In this document: in pieces, positions 53,532-61,889 of the stretch
Layout: each line of letters opens with the position of its first letter
How positions within the stretch are numbered: position 1 is the first letter of the stretch
Position numbers and translations under genes: made by a program
The notes under the pieces: generated by a model
What the model saw: only the letters and a program-made list of their open reading frames with translations
The model's database searches: none
What the model was told of the DNA's origin: nothing
DNA from: Kitasatospora sp. Root107
GTDB taxonomy: Bacteria; Actinomycetota; Actinomycetes; Streptomycetales; Streptomycetaceae
Reading direction: 5' to 3'
Length of the DNA: 64,000 bases
Assembly (NCBI RefSeq): GCF_001424875.1
Contig: NZ_LMCT01000012.1
Location: 273,850-337,849 of the forward strand

Positions 53532-54104
53532 TCACCGACGGAGCGACAGCGTCCGGCCCGGCCGGCCGTCGGATCCCACGTCGATCAGGTGGACCTGCTG
53601 GTCGCCGGTGACCAGCCGCACCCGGCCCGGGCCGTCCCAGACCGCCTCGACCAGGGCGTTCCTGTGGTCGTCCCCGTCGAAGTAGCCGATCTTCCAGCGC
53701 CGGGCCGTCGGCCCGCTGCCGGACTCCACCGAGACCCACCAGAGCGGGTCGATCCAGTCCGCCCCCTTGTCCACCACCAGGCGGCGGCCGCTACCGTCGG
53801 GGGCGGGCAGGACCTCCGTCCGCCGGGGGCCGTCGAAGCCGCCGACCATGGCGACCGACATCGTCAGGAACAGCAGCAGGCCCACCAGGAGCGACGTGAG
53901 CACCTTGGTCCCGGCGTCCGCCCGCCCGAGCAGCACCGCCGTCAGCAGCGCCACCAGCACCACCGGGAACAGCAGCCCCGGCCGGTGCAGCCCGCGCAGC
54001 AGCACGAACCCGCCATCCAGCCGGTTGAGCCCACCGATCAGCTCGACCAGCACCGCCGCTGCGGCCACCCCGAGCAGCACCTTCGTCCGACGCGCGAACG
54101 CCAC
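53532..54104 (-). CDS. Membrane protein of unknown function
   Basis: A 190-residue protein with two or three N-terminal spans (TKVLLGVAAAAVLVELIGGL, GLLFPVVLVALLTAVLL, TSLLVGLLLFLTMSVAMV) and a C-terminal soluble domain of about 100 residues (WWVSVESGSGPTARRWKIGYFDGDDHRNALVEAVW). The VSVESGSGPTARRWKIGYFDGD pattern resembles small Streptomyces proteins without known role. GTG start at 54104. Confidence 0.7.
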   Translation of the reverse strand: MAFARRTKVLLGVAAAAVLVELIGGLNRLDGGFVLLRGLHRPGLLFPVVLVALLTAVLLGRADAGTKVLTSLLVGLLLFLTMSVAMVGGFDGPRRTEVLPAPDGSGRRLVVDKGADWIDPLWWVSVESGSGPTARRWKIGYFDGDDHRNALVEAVWDGPGRVRLVTGDQQVHLIDVGSDGRPGRTLSLRR

Positions 54105-54183
54105 GTCCGTCCCCCTTGATCATCCGGATCGCCTCGGGGGACCGTACCGGGAGGGCCGGGCCCCTCCCCGCACGGGCTCCGTC

Positions 54184-55554
54184 TCAGCCCGCCTGTGCGG
54201 GCCGGTAGGTCGCCGCCTGGTCGAGGACGGTGCGCTCGATGGTGCGGAGCAGCCGCTCCATGTCGGCGGGGGTGAACAGGTGGGTGTCGGCGGTCATCGC
54301 GATCTCGATGGCGTCCGGCTTGTCGGCCATGTGCAGGACGTAGCTGACGGTGCCGCCGTGGTCGGTCGCGGGCTCCCAGCTGAGGGTCGACTCCCCGGCC
54401 GCCTCGGATGACCAGTCCGCCGAGGCCGGTTCGGGGGCGGCCACCCGCTGGTCGTTGTACCAGCAGGACCGTTCGAAGGTGACGCCCGCGTCCTCGGCGT
54501 ACGGGGCGAGGTCGGCCTCCAGGGCGCGCTTGTCGTAGAAGGCGCTGCGGTAGGTGGCCAGCGAGGCGCTCCTGGTCCGGGCGAGCAGCTCTCCGAAGTC
54601 GGCGGCGCCCTCGGTGCGCACCGCGAGGTAGCCCTCCATCGCGAGCGGTCCGCCGGCCCGGCCGAGCCCGCTGTGGAAGCGGTTGTTGACCATCAGCTGG
54701 AGACCGCACCTGCCGGTGCCGGCCCAGTCGGCCATCGTCTCGGCGGTCGCCGCCAGCAGAATGCTCGCCGTGCTGGTCCGGTGGGTCTCGCAGACCCGGG
54801 CGAGCGCACCCGGCAGTGCGGGCGAGAGCAGGTGGGCCCGGCGGTAGCGCGGCTCCCCTGCCGGGGGCGCCGGGGCGATCTGCGGGGCCCGGGCGCCGGC
54901 CGCCGCCGAGCGCCACTGCCGACGGGCCGCCGCGTCCAGCCGGCGCCCTCGCGGGGAGGCCTGCTCGGCCGCCTGCTCCAGGGTCTGCAGCACCCCGGCC
55001 CGCTCCGCCTCGGCCCGTACCTCGACCGGATCCGCACCGAGACTCAGCGCCTGCAGGTCACCCTGCAGCCTGGGCAGGCCCCAGGCGTCGGCCGCCGTGT
55101 GGGAGAAGATCAGCACCACGTGGTGCACCAGCCCCTCGGAGACCACCGCGCCGAACCGCACCGGCCACTCGTCGGCGTAGTCGAAGGCCCGCCCCCAGAG
55201 CTCCTCCCGCAGCGCGGCCCCGATCCCGGCCGCCTGCTCCGGCGTGCCGTGGCGCAGGTGCAGCGGTGCGCCGCCGTCCCCGTCCAGGTGCTGGCGCAGC
55301 TCGCCGTCCGGCTCGGCCACCACCCGGGTGCGCAGCGCGTCGTGGACGTACAGCAGCCCGCTGAACGCCCGCTCGATCACCTCCAGCGGCATGCCGCCCG
55401 GGACCGGGCCGTCCAGCGGGACGTTGTACGCGTGGTCACCCGGCCGCAGCTTCTGCAGCGCGGTCCAGATGGCCTGCTGGCCCCAGGTCACGGGGCCCTC
55501 CCCGGTGCGGGCCCCGGTGCACGGGATCTGCCGCGTCGTTACCTCGGTGTTCAC
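54184..55554 (-). CDS. Stand-alone condensation-domain protein (NRPS C-domain-like)
   Basis: A 456-residue protein of the chloramphenicol-acetyltransferase-like superfamily. The N-terminal block GPVTWGQQAIWTALQKL matches the C1 motif. The catalytic HHxxxD motif appears as IFSHTAADAWGLPRL: the second His and the Asp are kept, the first His is Ser. FGELLARTRSASLATYRSAFYDKRAL and CWYNDQR follow. It would form an amide or ester bond, but there are no adenylation or carrier domains nearby. It may act on a carrier encoded elsewhere, or be a diverged non-catalytic relative. Confidence 0.8.
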   Translation of the reverse strand: MNTEVTTRQIPCTGARTGEGPVTWGQQAIWTALQKLRPGDHAYNVPLDGPVPGGMPLEVIERAFSGLLYVHDALRTRVVAEPDGELRQHLDGDGGAPLHLRHGTPEQAAGIGAALREELWGRAFDYADEWPVRFGAVVSEGLVHHVVLIFSHTAADAWGLPRLQGDLQALSLGADPVEVRAEAERAGVLQTLEQAAEQASPRGRRLDAAARRQWRSAAAGARAPQIAPAPPAGEPRYRRAHLLSPALPGALARVCETHRTSTASILLAATAETMADWAGTGRCGLQLMVNNRFHSGLGRAGGPLAMEGYLAVRTEGAADFGELLARTRSASLATYRSAFYDKRALEADLAPYAEDAGVTFERSCWYNDQRVAAPEPASADWSSEAAGESTLSWEPATDHGGTVSYVLHMADKPDAIEIAMTADTHLFTPADMERLLRTIERTVLDQAATYRPAQAG

Positions 55555-55751
55555 GCAACTCCCTTTCGCTCCACCACAGTCGGCCGAACAGGCAGCGAAC
55601 GCCGGGCTGCCGACCGGGAGGGTTCAGGGAGAGAGCAGTCTCCGGCGGGACGCACACCCGGCCGACGACGCGAGCAACCTACAGTCCGTCAGATCGGCGG
55701 GCAAGACTCGTTCCGTGTGCCCGTACGAGCCACGCGGGCCAGGATGGACCC

Positions 55752-56492
55752 ATGCCGCCGACGCTGATCGACCTCACCCACCCGGTCACCACCGGGATGC
55801 CGGTGTACCCCGGGGACCCGGCCGTGTCGCTGCGGCCCGCCCTCACCACCGCCACCGACGGGGTCAACGTGCTGTCGCTGCACCTGGGTTCGCAGTCCGG
55901 CACGCACGTGGACGCGCCGTACCACGTGGACGTGACCTGGCCGACCCTGGACGGGCTGCCGCTCGGCCTGTTCACCGGCCGCGCCGTGCTCGCCGACCTG
56001 CGCGAGCTGCCCCCGCGGACCGGGGTGACGGCCGGTCAGCTCGCCCCTGCGCTGGCCGCCGTGACGCCCGGCGCTGTCCTCCTGCTGGCCACCGGCTGGC
56101 ACCGGTACTGGGCCACCGACCACTACTACGCCCACCCCTGGCTCACCCCGGGCGCCGCCGAGGCGATCGCCGCCGCCGGGGTGCGCAGCGTGGGCGTGGA
56201 CGCGCTGAGCATCGACCCGACCCCCGACCCGGGACCGGCCGACCCGGCGGTGGCCGCCCTGCTCGCCGACCTGACCGACGAGCACGACCCCGCCCCGGAC
56301 CTGCCCACCCTGGCCGCCCACCGGGCGCTGCTCGGCAGCCCGGGCGGCGCCGTCCTGTGCGAGAACCTCGCCGACCTGACGCCGCTGCTCGACGCCTCGG
56401 CCGCCGGGCTGGCCGTCACGGTCTCGTTCTTCCCGCTCCGCCTCACCGCCGCCGACGGCGCCCCGGTCCGGGCGGTCGCCCGGCTGGGGTAG
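55752..56492 (+). CDS. Cyclase-family metal-dependent hydrolase (kynurenine formamidase-like)
   Basis: A 246-residue protein of the KynB/cyclase family. The metal-binding motif is present as SLHLGSQSGTHVDAPYHVD (HxGTHxDxPxH), with IDLTHPVTTGMPVYPGDP at the start and the C-terminal Glu region LCENLADLTPLL. Characterised members hydrolyse N-formylkynurenine or isatin, but this protein's substrate is unknown. It is divergent from the condensation-domain gene. Confidence 0.88.
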   Translation: MPPTLIDLTHPVTTGMPVYPGDPAVSLRPALTTATDGVNVLSLHLGSQSGTHVDAPYHVDVTWPTLDGLPLGLFTGRAVLADLRELPPRTGVTAGQLAPALAAVTPGAVLLLATGWHRYWATDHYYAHPWLTPGAAEAIAAAGVRSVGVDALSIDPTPDPGPADPAVAALLADLTDEHDPAPDLPTLAAHRALLGSPGGAVLCENLADLTPLLDASAAGLAVTVSFFPLRLTAADGAPVRAVARLG

Positions 56493-56575
56493 CTTCCGGC
56501 GGAGCGCCTCCCGGGTCGTCCACTTGCCCCAGTCGAACTGACGACAGGTGTGATTCCGACCGGTCGATCGGGTGA

Positions 56576-56608
56576 CCGGACCCGGCGGAGCCGGTCAGCC
56601 GGGTCCGG
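56576..56608 (+). promoter_or_regulatory. Hairpin just upstream of the chaplin gene
   Basis: Perfect 11-bp arms (56576-56586 and 56598-56608) with an 11-nt loop; the stem ends 19 nt before the chaplin ATG. It could be a 5' leader structure, an operator, or a late terminator of the upstream hydrolase gene. There is no recognisable motif beyond the symmetry. Confidence 0.5.
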
Positions 56609-56627
56609 ACTGGATACTCCTTCCGCC

Positions 56628-56930
56628 ATGAACCGAACCAAGAAGTTCGCGGCGACCGTCGGTCTCGGCATCGCCCTCGCCCTCAGCTGCACCGCTCCGG
56701 CCCTGGCCGCCGACTGCGACGAGCTCGGCCCGGTACAGCACCAGGAGGAGTTCGCCCCCGAGTTCACCGGCGGCGGCAACACCTGCGTGAACACCGGTGG
56801 AGCCAGCGCGTCCGCCGTCGTGGTGGGGTCACCCGGGGTGCTCTCCGGCAACAACATCCAGATCCCGATCAGCATCCCGATCAACATCTGCGGCAACTCC
56901 GTCAACGTGATCGGCGTCGGCAACAACTGA
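56628..56930 (+). CDS. Short chaplin (secreted hydrophobic surface protein)
   Basis: A 100-residue protein with a Sec signal peptide (MNRTKKFAATVGLGIALALSCTAPALAA, cut near residue 28) and one C-terminal chaplin domain (VVGSPGVLSGNNIQIPISIPINICGNSVNVIGVGNN). Chaplins assemble into amyloid fibrils that make aerial hyphae and spores water-repellent and lower surface tension. The absence of an LPxTG sorting signal makes it the short, diffusible type. The mature part has three Cys (in DCDEL, NTCVN, NICGN), whereas short chaplins usually have two. The presence of this family is strong evidence for a sporulating streptomycete. Confidence 0.9.
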   Translation: MNRTKKFAATVGLGIALALSCTAPALAADCDELGPVQHQEEFAPEFTGGGNTCVNTGGASASAVVVGSPGVLSGNNIQIPISIPINICGNSVNVIGVGNN

Positions 56931-57052
56931 CCTCCCACTCCTCTCGGTTCGGGGGCCGCGACCGTACCTCCCGGTGCCGGCGCGGTCCCCGGACCGGCCG
57001 CCTGGACCCCTTGGTCTAGACCATCGACCGGGGGCAGCGCTAGGCTCGCGCC

Positions 57053-57763
57053 ATGGCAGAGATCGTCGGGGTGATCGAGCGGCTGTGGCGCTACCCGGTC
57101 AAGTCGACCGGGGGCGAGCGGCTCGACTCCGTGGAGGTGGACGAACGCGGACTGGCCGGAGACCGGCTGTACGCGGTCCGGGACAGCACCGGCCGGATCG
57201 GCTCCGGGAAGAACACCCGACGGTTCCGCCGGATGGACGGCCTGCTCCGCCTGGGATCCCGGCTCGGCAACCGGCTGACCGCCCCCGAACTGCTCGACCC
57301 GCTGGGCCGCCCCGTGCCGGACCCGAACGCCTTCCTGTGCGCCTACCTCCAGCGGGACGGTGTCGAACTCGCCCGCGAGGACACCGTTTCGCACTTCGAC
57401 CAGCTGCCCGTGAGCGTGCTCACCACCGCCACCCTGGACTGGATCCGGGAGGCCCTCCCCGGCACCGTGGTGGACGAGCGCCGGTTCCGGCCCAACATCC
57501 TGCTCCGCACCCCGCCGGGCACCGCCCCGTTCGTCGAGGACAGCTGGTTCGGCCGCTCGGCCACCACCCCGGGCGGCCTGGCCCTCGCCTTCGTCCAGGC
57601 CAGCGAACGGTGCGTCATGTCCGGTACGGCGCAGCCCGGCCTGCCGCACGCCCCCGAGATCCTCAAGGCCCTCGCCCAGGCCCACGACGCCCGCCTGGAC
57701 GCCCTCGCCACCGTCACCAGCCCCGGGCACCTACGGGTCGGCGACCACCTCACCCTGGGCTAA
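57053..57763 (+). CDS. MOSC-domain protein
   Basis: A 236-residue protein. The N-terminal beta-barrel (LWRYPVKSTGGERLDSVEVDERGLAGDRLYAV) precedes a MOSC fold (RFRPNILLRTPPGTAPFVEDSW). MOSC domains carry sulfur or bind molybdenum cofactor, as in the C-terminus of Moco sulfurases and in YiiM/YcbX. The usual cofactor Cys would be the Cys in ASERCVMSG, which is present. It may reduce N-hydroxylated compounds. The ATG at 57053 fits family starts. Confidence 0.9.
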   Translation: MAEIVGVIERLWRYPVKSTGGERLDSVEVDERGLAGDRLYAVRDSTGRIGSGKNTRRFRRMDGLLRLGSRLGNRLTAPELLDPLGRPVPDPNAFLCAYLQRDGVELAREDTVSHFDQLPVSVLTTATLDWIREALPGTVVDERRFRPNILLRTPPGTAPFVEDSWFGRSATTPGGLALAFVQASERCVMSGTAQPGLPHAPEILKALAQAHDARLDALATVTSPGHLRVGDHLTLG

Positions 57764-57792
57764 GACCCTCCGGCAGGCGGCCTGACGGCGAG

Positions 57793-58728
57793 TCAGTGCG
57801 GGATGGCGGCGATCAGCTCGTGCGCGCCCTGCCGCTTGAGGGCGAGGGCGACCGAGGTCCCGAGGTCCTCGGGGCTGAGCGCACCGGCCCACTCGTGGGC
57901 GTCCAGGATCTGCTTGCCGTCCGGCGAGAAGACCCGACCGCGCAGCGCGAGCCGCCCGTCCGGCTCGGCGGTCGCGTACCCGGCGATCGGGCTGTTGCAG
58001 TGGCCCTGCAGGACGTGCAGGAACATCCGCTCCGCCGTCGCCTCGCGCCAGGTGTCGTGGTGCCCGAGACCGGCGGCGGCCTCGATGGTGGCGTGGTCGT
58101 CCTCCCGGCACTGCAGGGCGAGTACGCCCGCGCCGATCGGCGGACACATCGCGTCGAGCGGGAGGATCTCGGTGATCCGGCCGCTCTCGCCGATCCGCTC
58201 CAGCCCGGAGGCGGCCAGCAGCAGCGCGTCGGCCTCCCCGGCCGCCAGCTTCGCCAGCCGGCTGTTGGCGTTGCCCCGAATCGGTACGCAGACCAGGTGC
58301 GGGTGGGAGGCGGCGAGCTGGGCGATCCGGCGCACCGAGGAGGTCCCGATCCGGCTGCCGGCCGGGAGCCGGTCCAGCGTCAGGCCCTCCGGGTGGATCA
58401 CCGCGTCGCGGATGTCGTCCCGCCGCAGGTAGCCGGCGAAGACCGTCCCGGCCGGCAGCGGCCGGTCGGCCGGTACGTCCTTGAGGCAGTGCACCGCGAG
58501 GTCGGCCTCCCCGGCCAGCAGCGCCTGGTCCACCTCCTTGGTGAACGCGCCCTTCCCGCCCAGCTTCGCCAGATCACCCATCCAGCGGTCCCCCGAAGTG
58601 ACCACCGGCACCACCTCGGTCCTGATCCCCGGGTGCAGCACGGCCAGCTCGGCCCGCACCCGCTCCACCTGGGCGAGCGCCATCGGCGAGGAGCGGGACA
58701 CGATCCTGATCAACTCAGCGGCAGCCAT
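57793..58728 (-). CDS. hemC: Porphobilinogen deaminase (hydroxymethylbilane synthase)
   Basis: A 311-residue enzyme that polymerises four porphobilinogens to hydroxymethylbilane in heme and corrin synthesis. The dipyrromethane cofactor Cys is in [15 protein letters not shown]. The catalytic Asp is in [14 protein letters not shown] (usually VHSLKDVP). The usual RGNVxTRL site appears as [11 protein letters not shown], so this copy is somewhat diverged. The rest of the heme genes are not nearby, so it is probably a second copy. It starts 17 nt after the SARP gene and is likely cotranscribed with it. Confidence 0.9.
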   Translation of the reverse strand: MAAAELIRIVSRSSPMALAQVERVRAELAVLHPGIRTEVVPVVTSGDRWMGDLAKLGGKGAFTKEVDQALLAGEADLAVHCLKDVPADRPLPAGTVFAGYLRRDDIRDAVIHPEGLTLDRLPAGSRIGTSSVRRIAQLAASHPHLVCVPIRGNANSRLAKLAAGEADALLLAASGLERIGESGRITEILPLDAMCPPIGAGVLALQCREDDHATIEAAAGLGHHDTWREATAERMFLHVLQGHCNSPIAGYATAEPDGRLALRGRVFSPDGKQILDAHEWAGALSPEDLGTSVALALKRQGAHELIAAIPH

Positions 58729-58745
58729 GGCGACATGATAGGCCG

Positions 58746-61730
58746 TCAGCCGCTGCCGACCGGACCGGACCGCCGGGCGAACCGGCCCCGCCCGGCGGCG
58801 ACTGCGGAGTGCCGCCCGGCCGCGCGCAGGACCTCGTCCTCGGCCTCGGCGATCGCGGCCCGCAGCTCAGGCAGGATCTTGGCGTCGCCCTCCGCCAGCA
58901 GCCGCAGCGCCGATCGCCAATGCGCCAGCGCCCCGGCCGGCTCCCCGTCGGCGCGCAACAGCAGCCCGTACTCGTAGTGGGCCAGTCCCTGCCCGTACTC
59001 GTCCGCCCGCTCCTCGGCGAGCTCCAGCAGGGTCCGGCACCGTACGGCGGCCTGGTCCGGGCGGTACAGGGCACGCAGCGCCCGGACCAGGCCGACCCGG
59101 CAGTCCCGCTCGATGTGCCACTGGGCCGCCGCGATGGCCCCGGCCAGGGCCTCCTCGAAAAATGGCAGGGCGTCGGCAGGTCGGCCCAGGGCCAGGTGGG
59201 CGTTGCCCAGGTTGCTCTTCCCGATGGTCCTGGTGATCGGCCGGCCGGCCCGGTCCGCGGCCTCGATGCTGAGCCGGTGGTACCTGATGGCCTCGCGCGG
59301 GTCGCTCTTCTCGTGGACGTTGCCGAGGCCGCTCAGGGCGACGGCCTCGTTGTAGGCGTCCGACCGTTCCAGACTGAGTGTCAGGGCCTGCTCCAGGACG
59401 GCGACCGCCTCGGCATCCCGGCCGAGCAATTCCAGCAGCATGCCGCGGTTGTTCAGCGCCATCTGCTGCATGGCACTGTCTGCGACTTCGTGCCAGAGCG
59501 GGGTGACCTCCTCGATCAGGCCCAGCGCGCTCTCGAACCGGCCCGCGTCGAACTCCGCCCCGGCCAGATCGGTCGTCGCCTGCGCCTGGGCACGCAGATC
59601 ACCGGTCCGGCGGGCCACGTCGAGGGCCAGCCGGTTGAGCGTCGCCACCTCGGCGGTCCGGCCCCGGGCCCGCAGGTACAGGAAGCCCGCCTGCACCAGG
59701 ACGAGCAGGTCGGTGGCGCCGATCCGCTCCGCCGCGCAACGTTCGGCCAACGCGACCAGGTTGACGACCTCCTGGTCGCCCCAGGCCAGCGCCTCGTCCC
59801 GGTGGGCGAAGGGTTCCACCGGCCAACCGTCCGGCAGTCGGCGCAGGGTATGGGTCTGCGGGGCGAGCACCAGGGCCGAGCGGCAGGCGGCCGCCGCGTA
59901 CCAGCCGAGGGCCCGCTCCACATTCCGCCGCCGACCGTCGATGTCCTCGGCGGCCAGCTCGCGGGCGAAGTCCCGGACCAGATCGTGCGGGACGAAGCGG
60001 CCCAGCCGCGGCTCGGCGAGCAGGGCGACGTCGACCAGCCGGTCCAGGGCCAGGCCCGCCATTCCGGTGCTGCCCCCGGCCAGGTACGCCATCAGCGGGG
60101 CGGAGTACTCGGGCAGGTCGAGTGCCCCGAGGGTGCTGAGAGCCGTGGCGGCCTCGCGGTCCGGTCGGCGGGAGGAGTCCCGCAGCGCGTCGAGGGCGAC
60201 CATCAGGGACTGACGCACGCTCAGGTCGTCCAGCTCCAGCTGGTCCAGGCGGTGCTCCTGGGCGGCCAGCTGCTCGACCAGGGTGCGGACCGGCAGCGCG
60301 TCGCGCGCCGCCAGTCGGGCCGAGACGATCCGCAGGGCCAGCGGCAACCGGCCGCAGAGCTGGACCAGCCGGGCGGCGGCCGTCGCGTCGGCCGCCATGC
60401 CCCGGCCCGAGGCCAGGCTCACCAGGGCGACGCTCTCGCGCTCGGTGAGGGTCCCCAGCCGGACGGCCGAACCGCCCAGCGTGGCCAGGGCCGAGCGGCT
60501 GGTCACCAGCACCGCACAGTCCGGTGCGGCCGGGAGCAACGGCCTGACCTGGGCTGCCGAGTCCGCGTCGTCCAGCACCAGCAGCGTGCGGGTCGGGGCC
60601 AGCGTGGACCGGAGCAGCGCGGACGCCGCCTCGACGTCGTCCGGGATCCGCCCGGGGTCGACGCCCAGCCCGCGCAGCAGGGTGGCAAGCGCCTGGAGCG
60701 GCTGAAGCGGCGTCAGTCCGGCGGTGGCGCCGCGCAGGTTGAGGAACAGCTGCCCGTCGGGAAACTCGGCCCGCACCGCGTCGGCACAGTGGATCGCCAG
60801 GGCGGACTTCCCGACCCCGGCCATCCCGCTCACCACGGCCAGCCCGGCCTGTCCCCGGCGCTCGGTGAGCGCCCGCCGAATCACGGCCAGCTCCTGCTGA
60901 CGGCCGACGAAGTGGGATGGGGTGGCCGGAAGTTGGGCAGGGGTGGTGACCGGAGGGCCGACGGGAGCAGTCGGCGGCACGGCCGCCTTCGGACCGTCCG
61001 CGTTCAGGACGATCCGGTGGATCTCCTGAACCGCCGCCCCGGGCTCGATGCCCAGTTCGTCGACCAGGGTCCGGCGCAGGTTCTGGTAGACCGTCAGGGC
61101 CTTGCCCCGCTGGTCACTCTGGTGCAGGGCCAGCATCAGTTGACCGTGGAACGCCTCGCGGAGCGGGTGCTCGCCCACCAGACCGGTGAGCTGGGGCACC
61201 AACCCGTGCGGGCGGCCCAGTCGCAGTTCGGCGTCGAAGCGCCATTCGAGCGCCTGGAGCCGGTCCTCCCGCCACTGTTCGCCCTGGGCGAGGGGCTGCC
61301 CCAGCTCGGGCAGGTCACCCAGTGGCTCCCCCCGCCACAGCGAAAGCACCGCCTCGGTCCGGAGCAGCACGGTCGCCCAGTCCTCGGCCGCGTGGGCGAC
61401 CCGGGCGAGCTGGACGTCCCGCTCGAAGAGCCGGGCGTCCAGCTCCTCCGCGCCGACCCGGAGCAGGTAACCGGACGGCACCGCTTGGAGGCGTTCACCG
61501 CCTTCGTCCCCGAGCGCTCGACGCAGCCGGGCCACCAGGTTGCGCAGCGAGGCCTCGGCGGTGGCGGGCGGTCGCTCACCCCAGAGGGCGGCCGCCAGCC
61601 GGTCCAGCGACACCGGCCGATCCGCGTTGAGCAGCAGCAACGCCAGCATCGCCCGTGCCTTGGGGCCACGGACGGGGCACTCCTCGGTGCCGTTCCGGAC
61701 GGTCATCGGGCCCAGCAGACCGAACCACAT
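58746..61730 (-). CDS. Large SARP regulator with NB-ARC ATPase and TPR domains (AfsR-like)
   Basis: A 994-residue transcription activator. Residues 1-95 are an OmpR-type winged helix ([16 protein letters not shown] to [13 protein letters not shown]). Residues about 97-245 are the bacterial activation domain ([66 protein letters not shown]). Residues about 275-560 are an NB-ARC ATPase (Walker [15 protein letters not shown], Walker [11 protein letters not shown]). Residues about 660-960 form TPR repeats ([21 protein letters not shown]). AfsR of S. coelicolor has this build and is phosphorylated by AfsK-type kinases. A kinase of that type lies 12 kb away. The target site may be the 11-bp-spaced repeats in the divergent promoter. 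Confidence 0.93.
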   Translation of the reverse strand: MWFGLLGPMTVRNGTEECPVRGPKARAMLALLLLNADRPVSLDRLAAALWGERPPATAEASLRNLVARLRRALGDEGGERLQAVPSGYLLRVGAEELDARLFERDVQLARVAHAAEDWATVLLRTEAVLSLWRGEPLGDLPELGQPLAQGEQWREDRLQALEWRFDAELRLGRPHGLVPQLTGLVGEHPLREAFHGQLMLALHQSDQRGKALTVYQNLRRTLVDELGIEPGAAVQEIHRIVLNADGPKAAVPPTAPVGPPVTTPAQLPATPSHFVGRQQELAVIRRALTERRGQAGLAVVSGMAGVGKSALAIHCADAVRAEFPDGQLFLNLRGATAGLTPLQPLQALATLLRGLGVDPGRIPDDVEAASALLRSTLAPTRTLLVLDDADSAAQVRPLLPAAPDCAVLVTSRSALATLGGSAVRLGTLTERESVALVSLASGRGMAADATAAARLVQLCGRLPLALRIVSARLAARDALPVRTLVEQLAAQEHRLDQLELDDLSVRQSLMVALDALRDSSRRPDREAATALSTLGALDLPEYSAPLMAYLAGGSTGMAGLALDRLVDVALLAEPRLGRFVPHDLVRDFARELAAEDIDGRRRNVERALGWYAAAACRSALVLAPQTHTLRRLPDGWPVEPFAHRDEALAWGDQEVVNLVALAERCAAERIGATDLLVLVQAGFLYLRARGRTAEVATLNRLALDVARRTGDLRAQAQATTDLAGAEFDAGRFESALGLIEEVTPLWHEVADSAMQQMALNNRGMLLELLGRDAEAVAVLEQALTLSLERSDAYNEAVALSGLGNVHEKSDPREAIRYHRLSIEAADRAGRPITRTIGKSNLGNAHLALGRPADALPFFEEALAGAIAAAQWHIERDCRVGLVRALRALYRPDQAAVRCRTLLELAEERADEYGQGLAHYEYGLLLRADGEPAGALAHWRSALRLLAEGDAKILPELRAAIAEAEDEVLRAAGRHSAVAAGRGRFARRSGPVGSG

Positions 61731-61784
61731 GCCGCACGTCCCCGATCCCCCGCAACGCCGCCACGCCAGCCTCCGAAGGGCGGC

Positions 61785-61811
61785 GTTAGGCCGATGTTAT
61801 CTCCGTGTTAG
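61785..61811. promoter_or_regulatory. Candidate SARP box: three GTTA repeats at 11-bp spacing
   Basis: GTTAG, GTTAT and GTTAG begin at 61785, 61796 and 61807, exactly one helical turn (11 bp) apart. SARP activators bind direct heptamer repeats with this spacing next to the -35 region. The site is 55 bp from the SARP start codon and 79 bp from the start of the divergent hydrolase gene, so it fits control of either or both. Confidence 0.75.
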
Positions 61812-61889
61812 AGGACCATCGCAAGCTCCTTTCGTGAGGACGGCGGGCCCGCGACCGGGGCCGGCCGACAGTCGGACGAGGAGCCAGAA

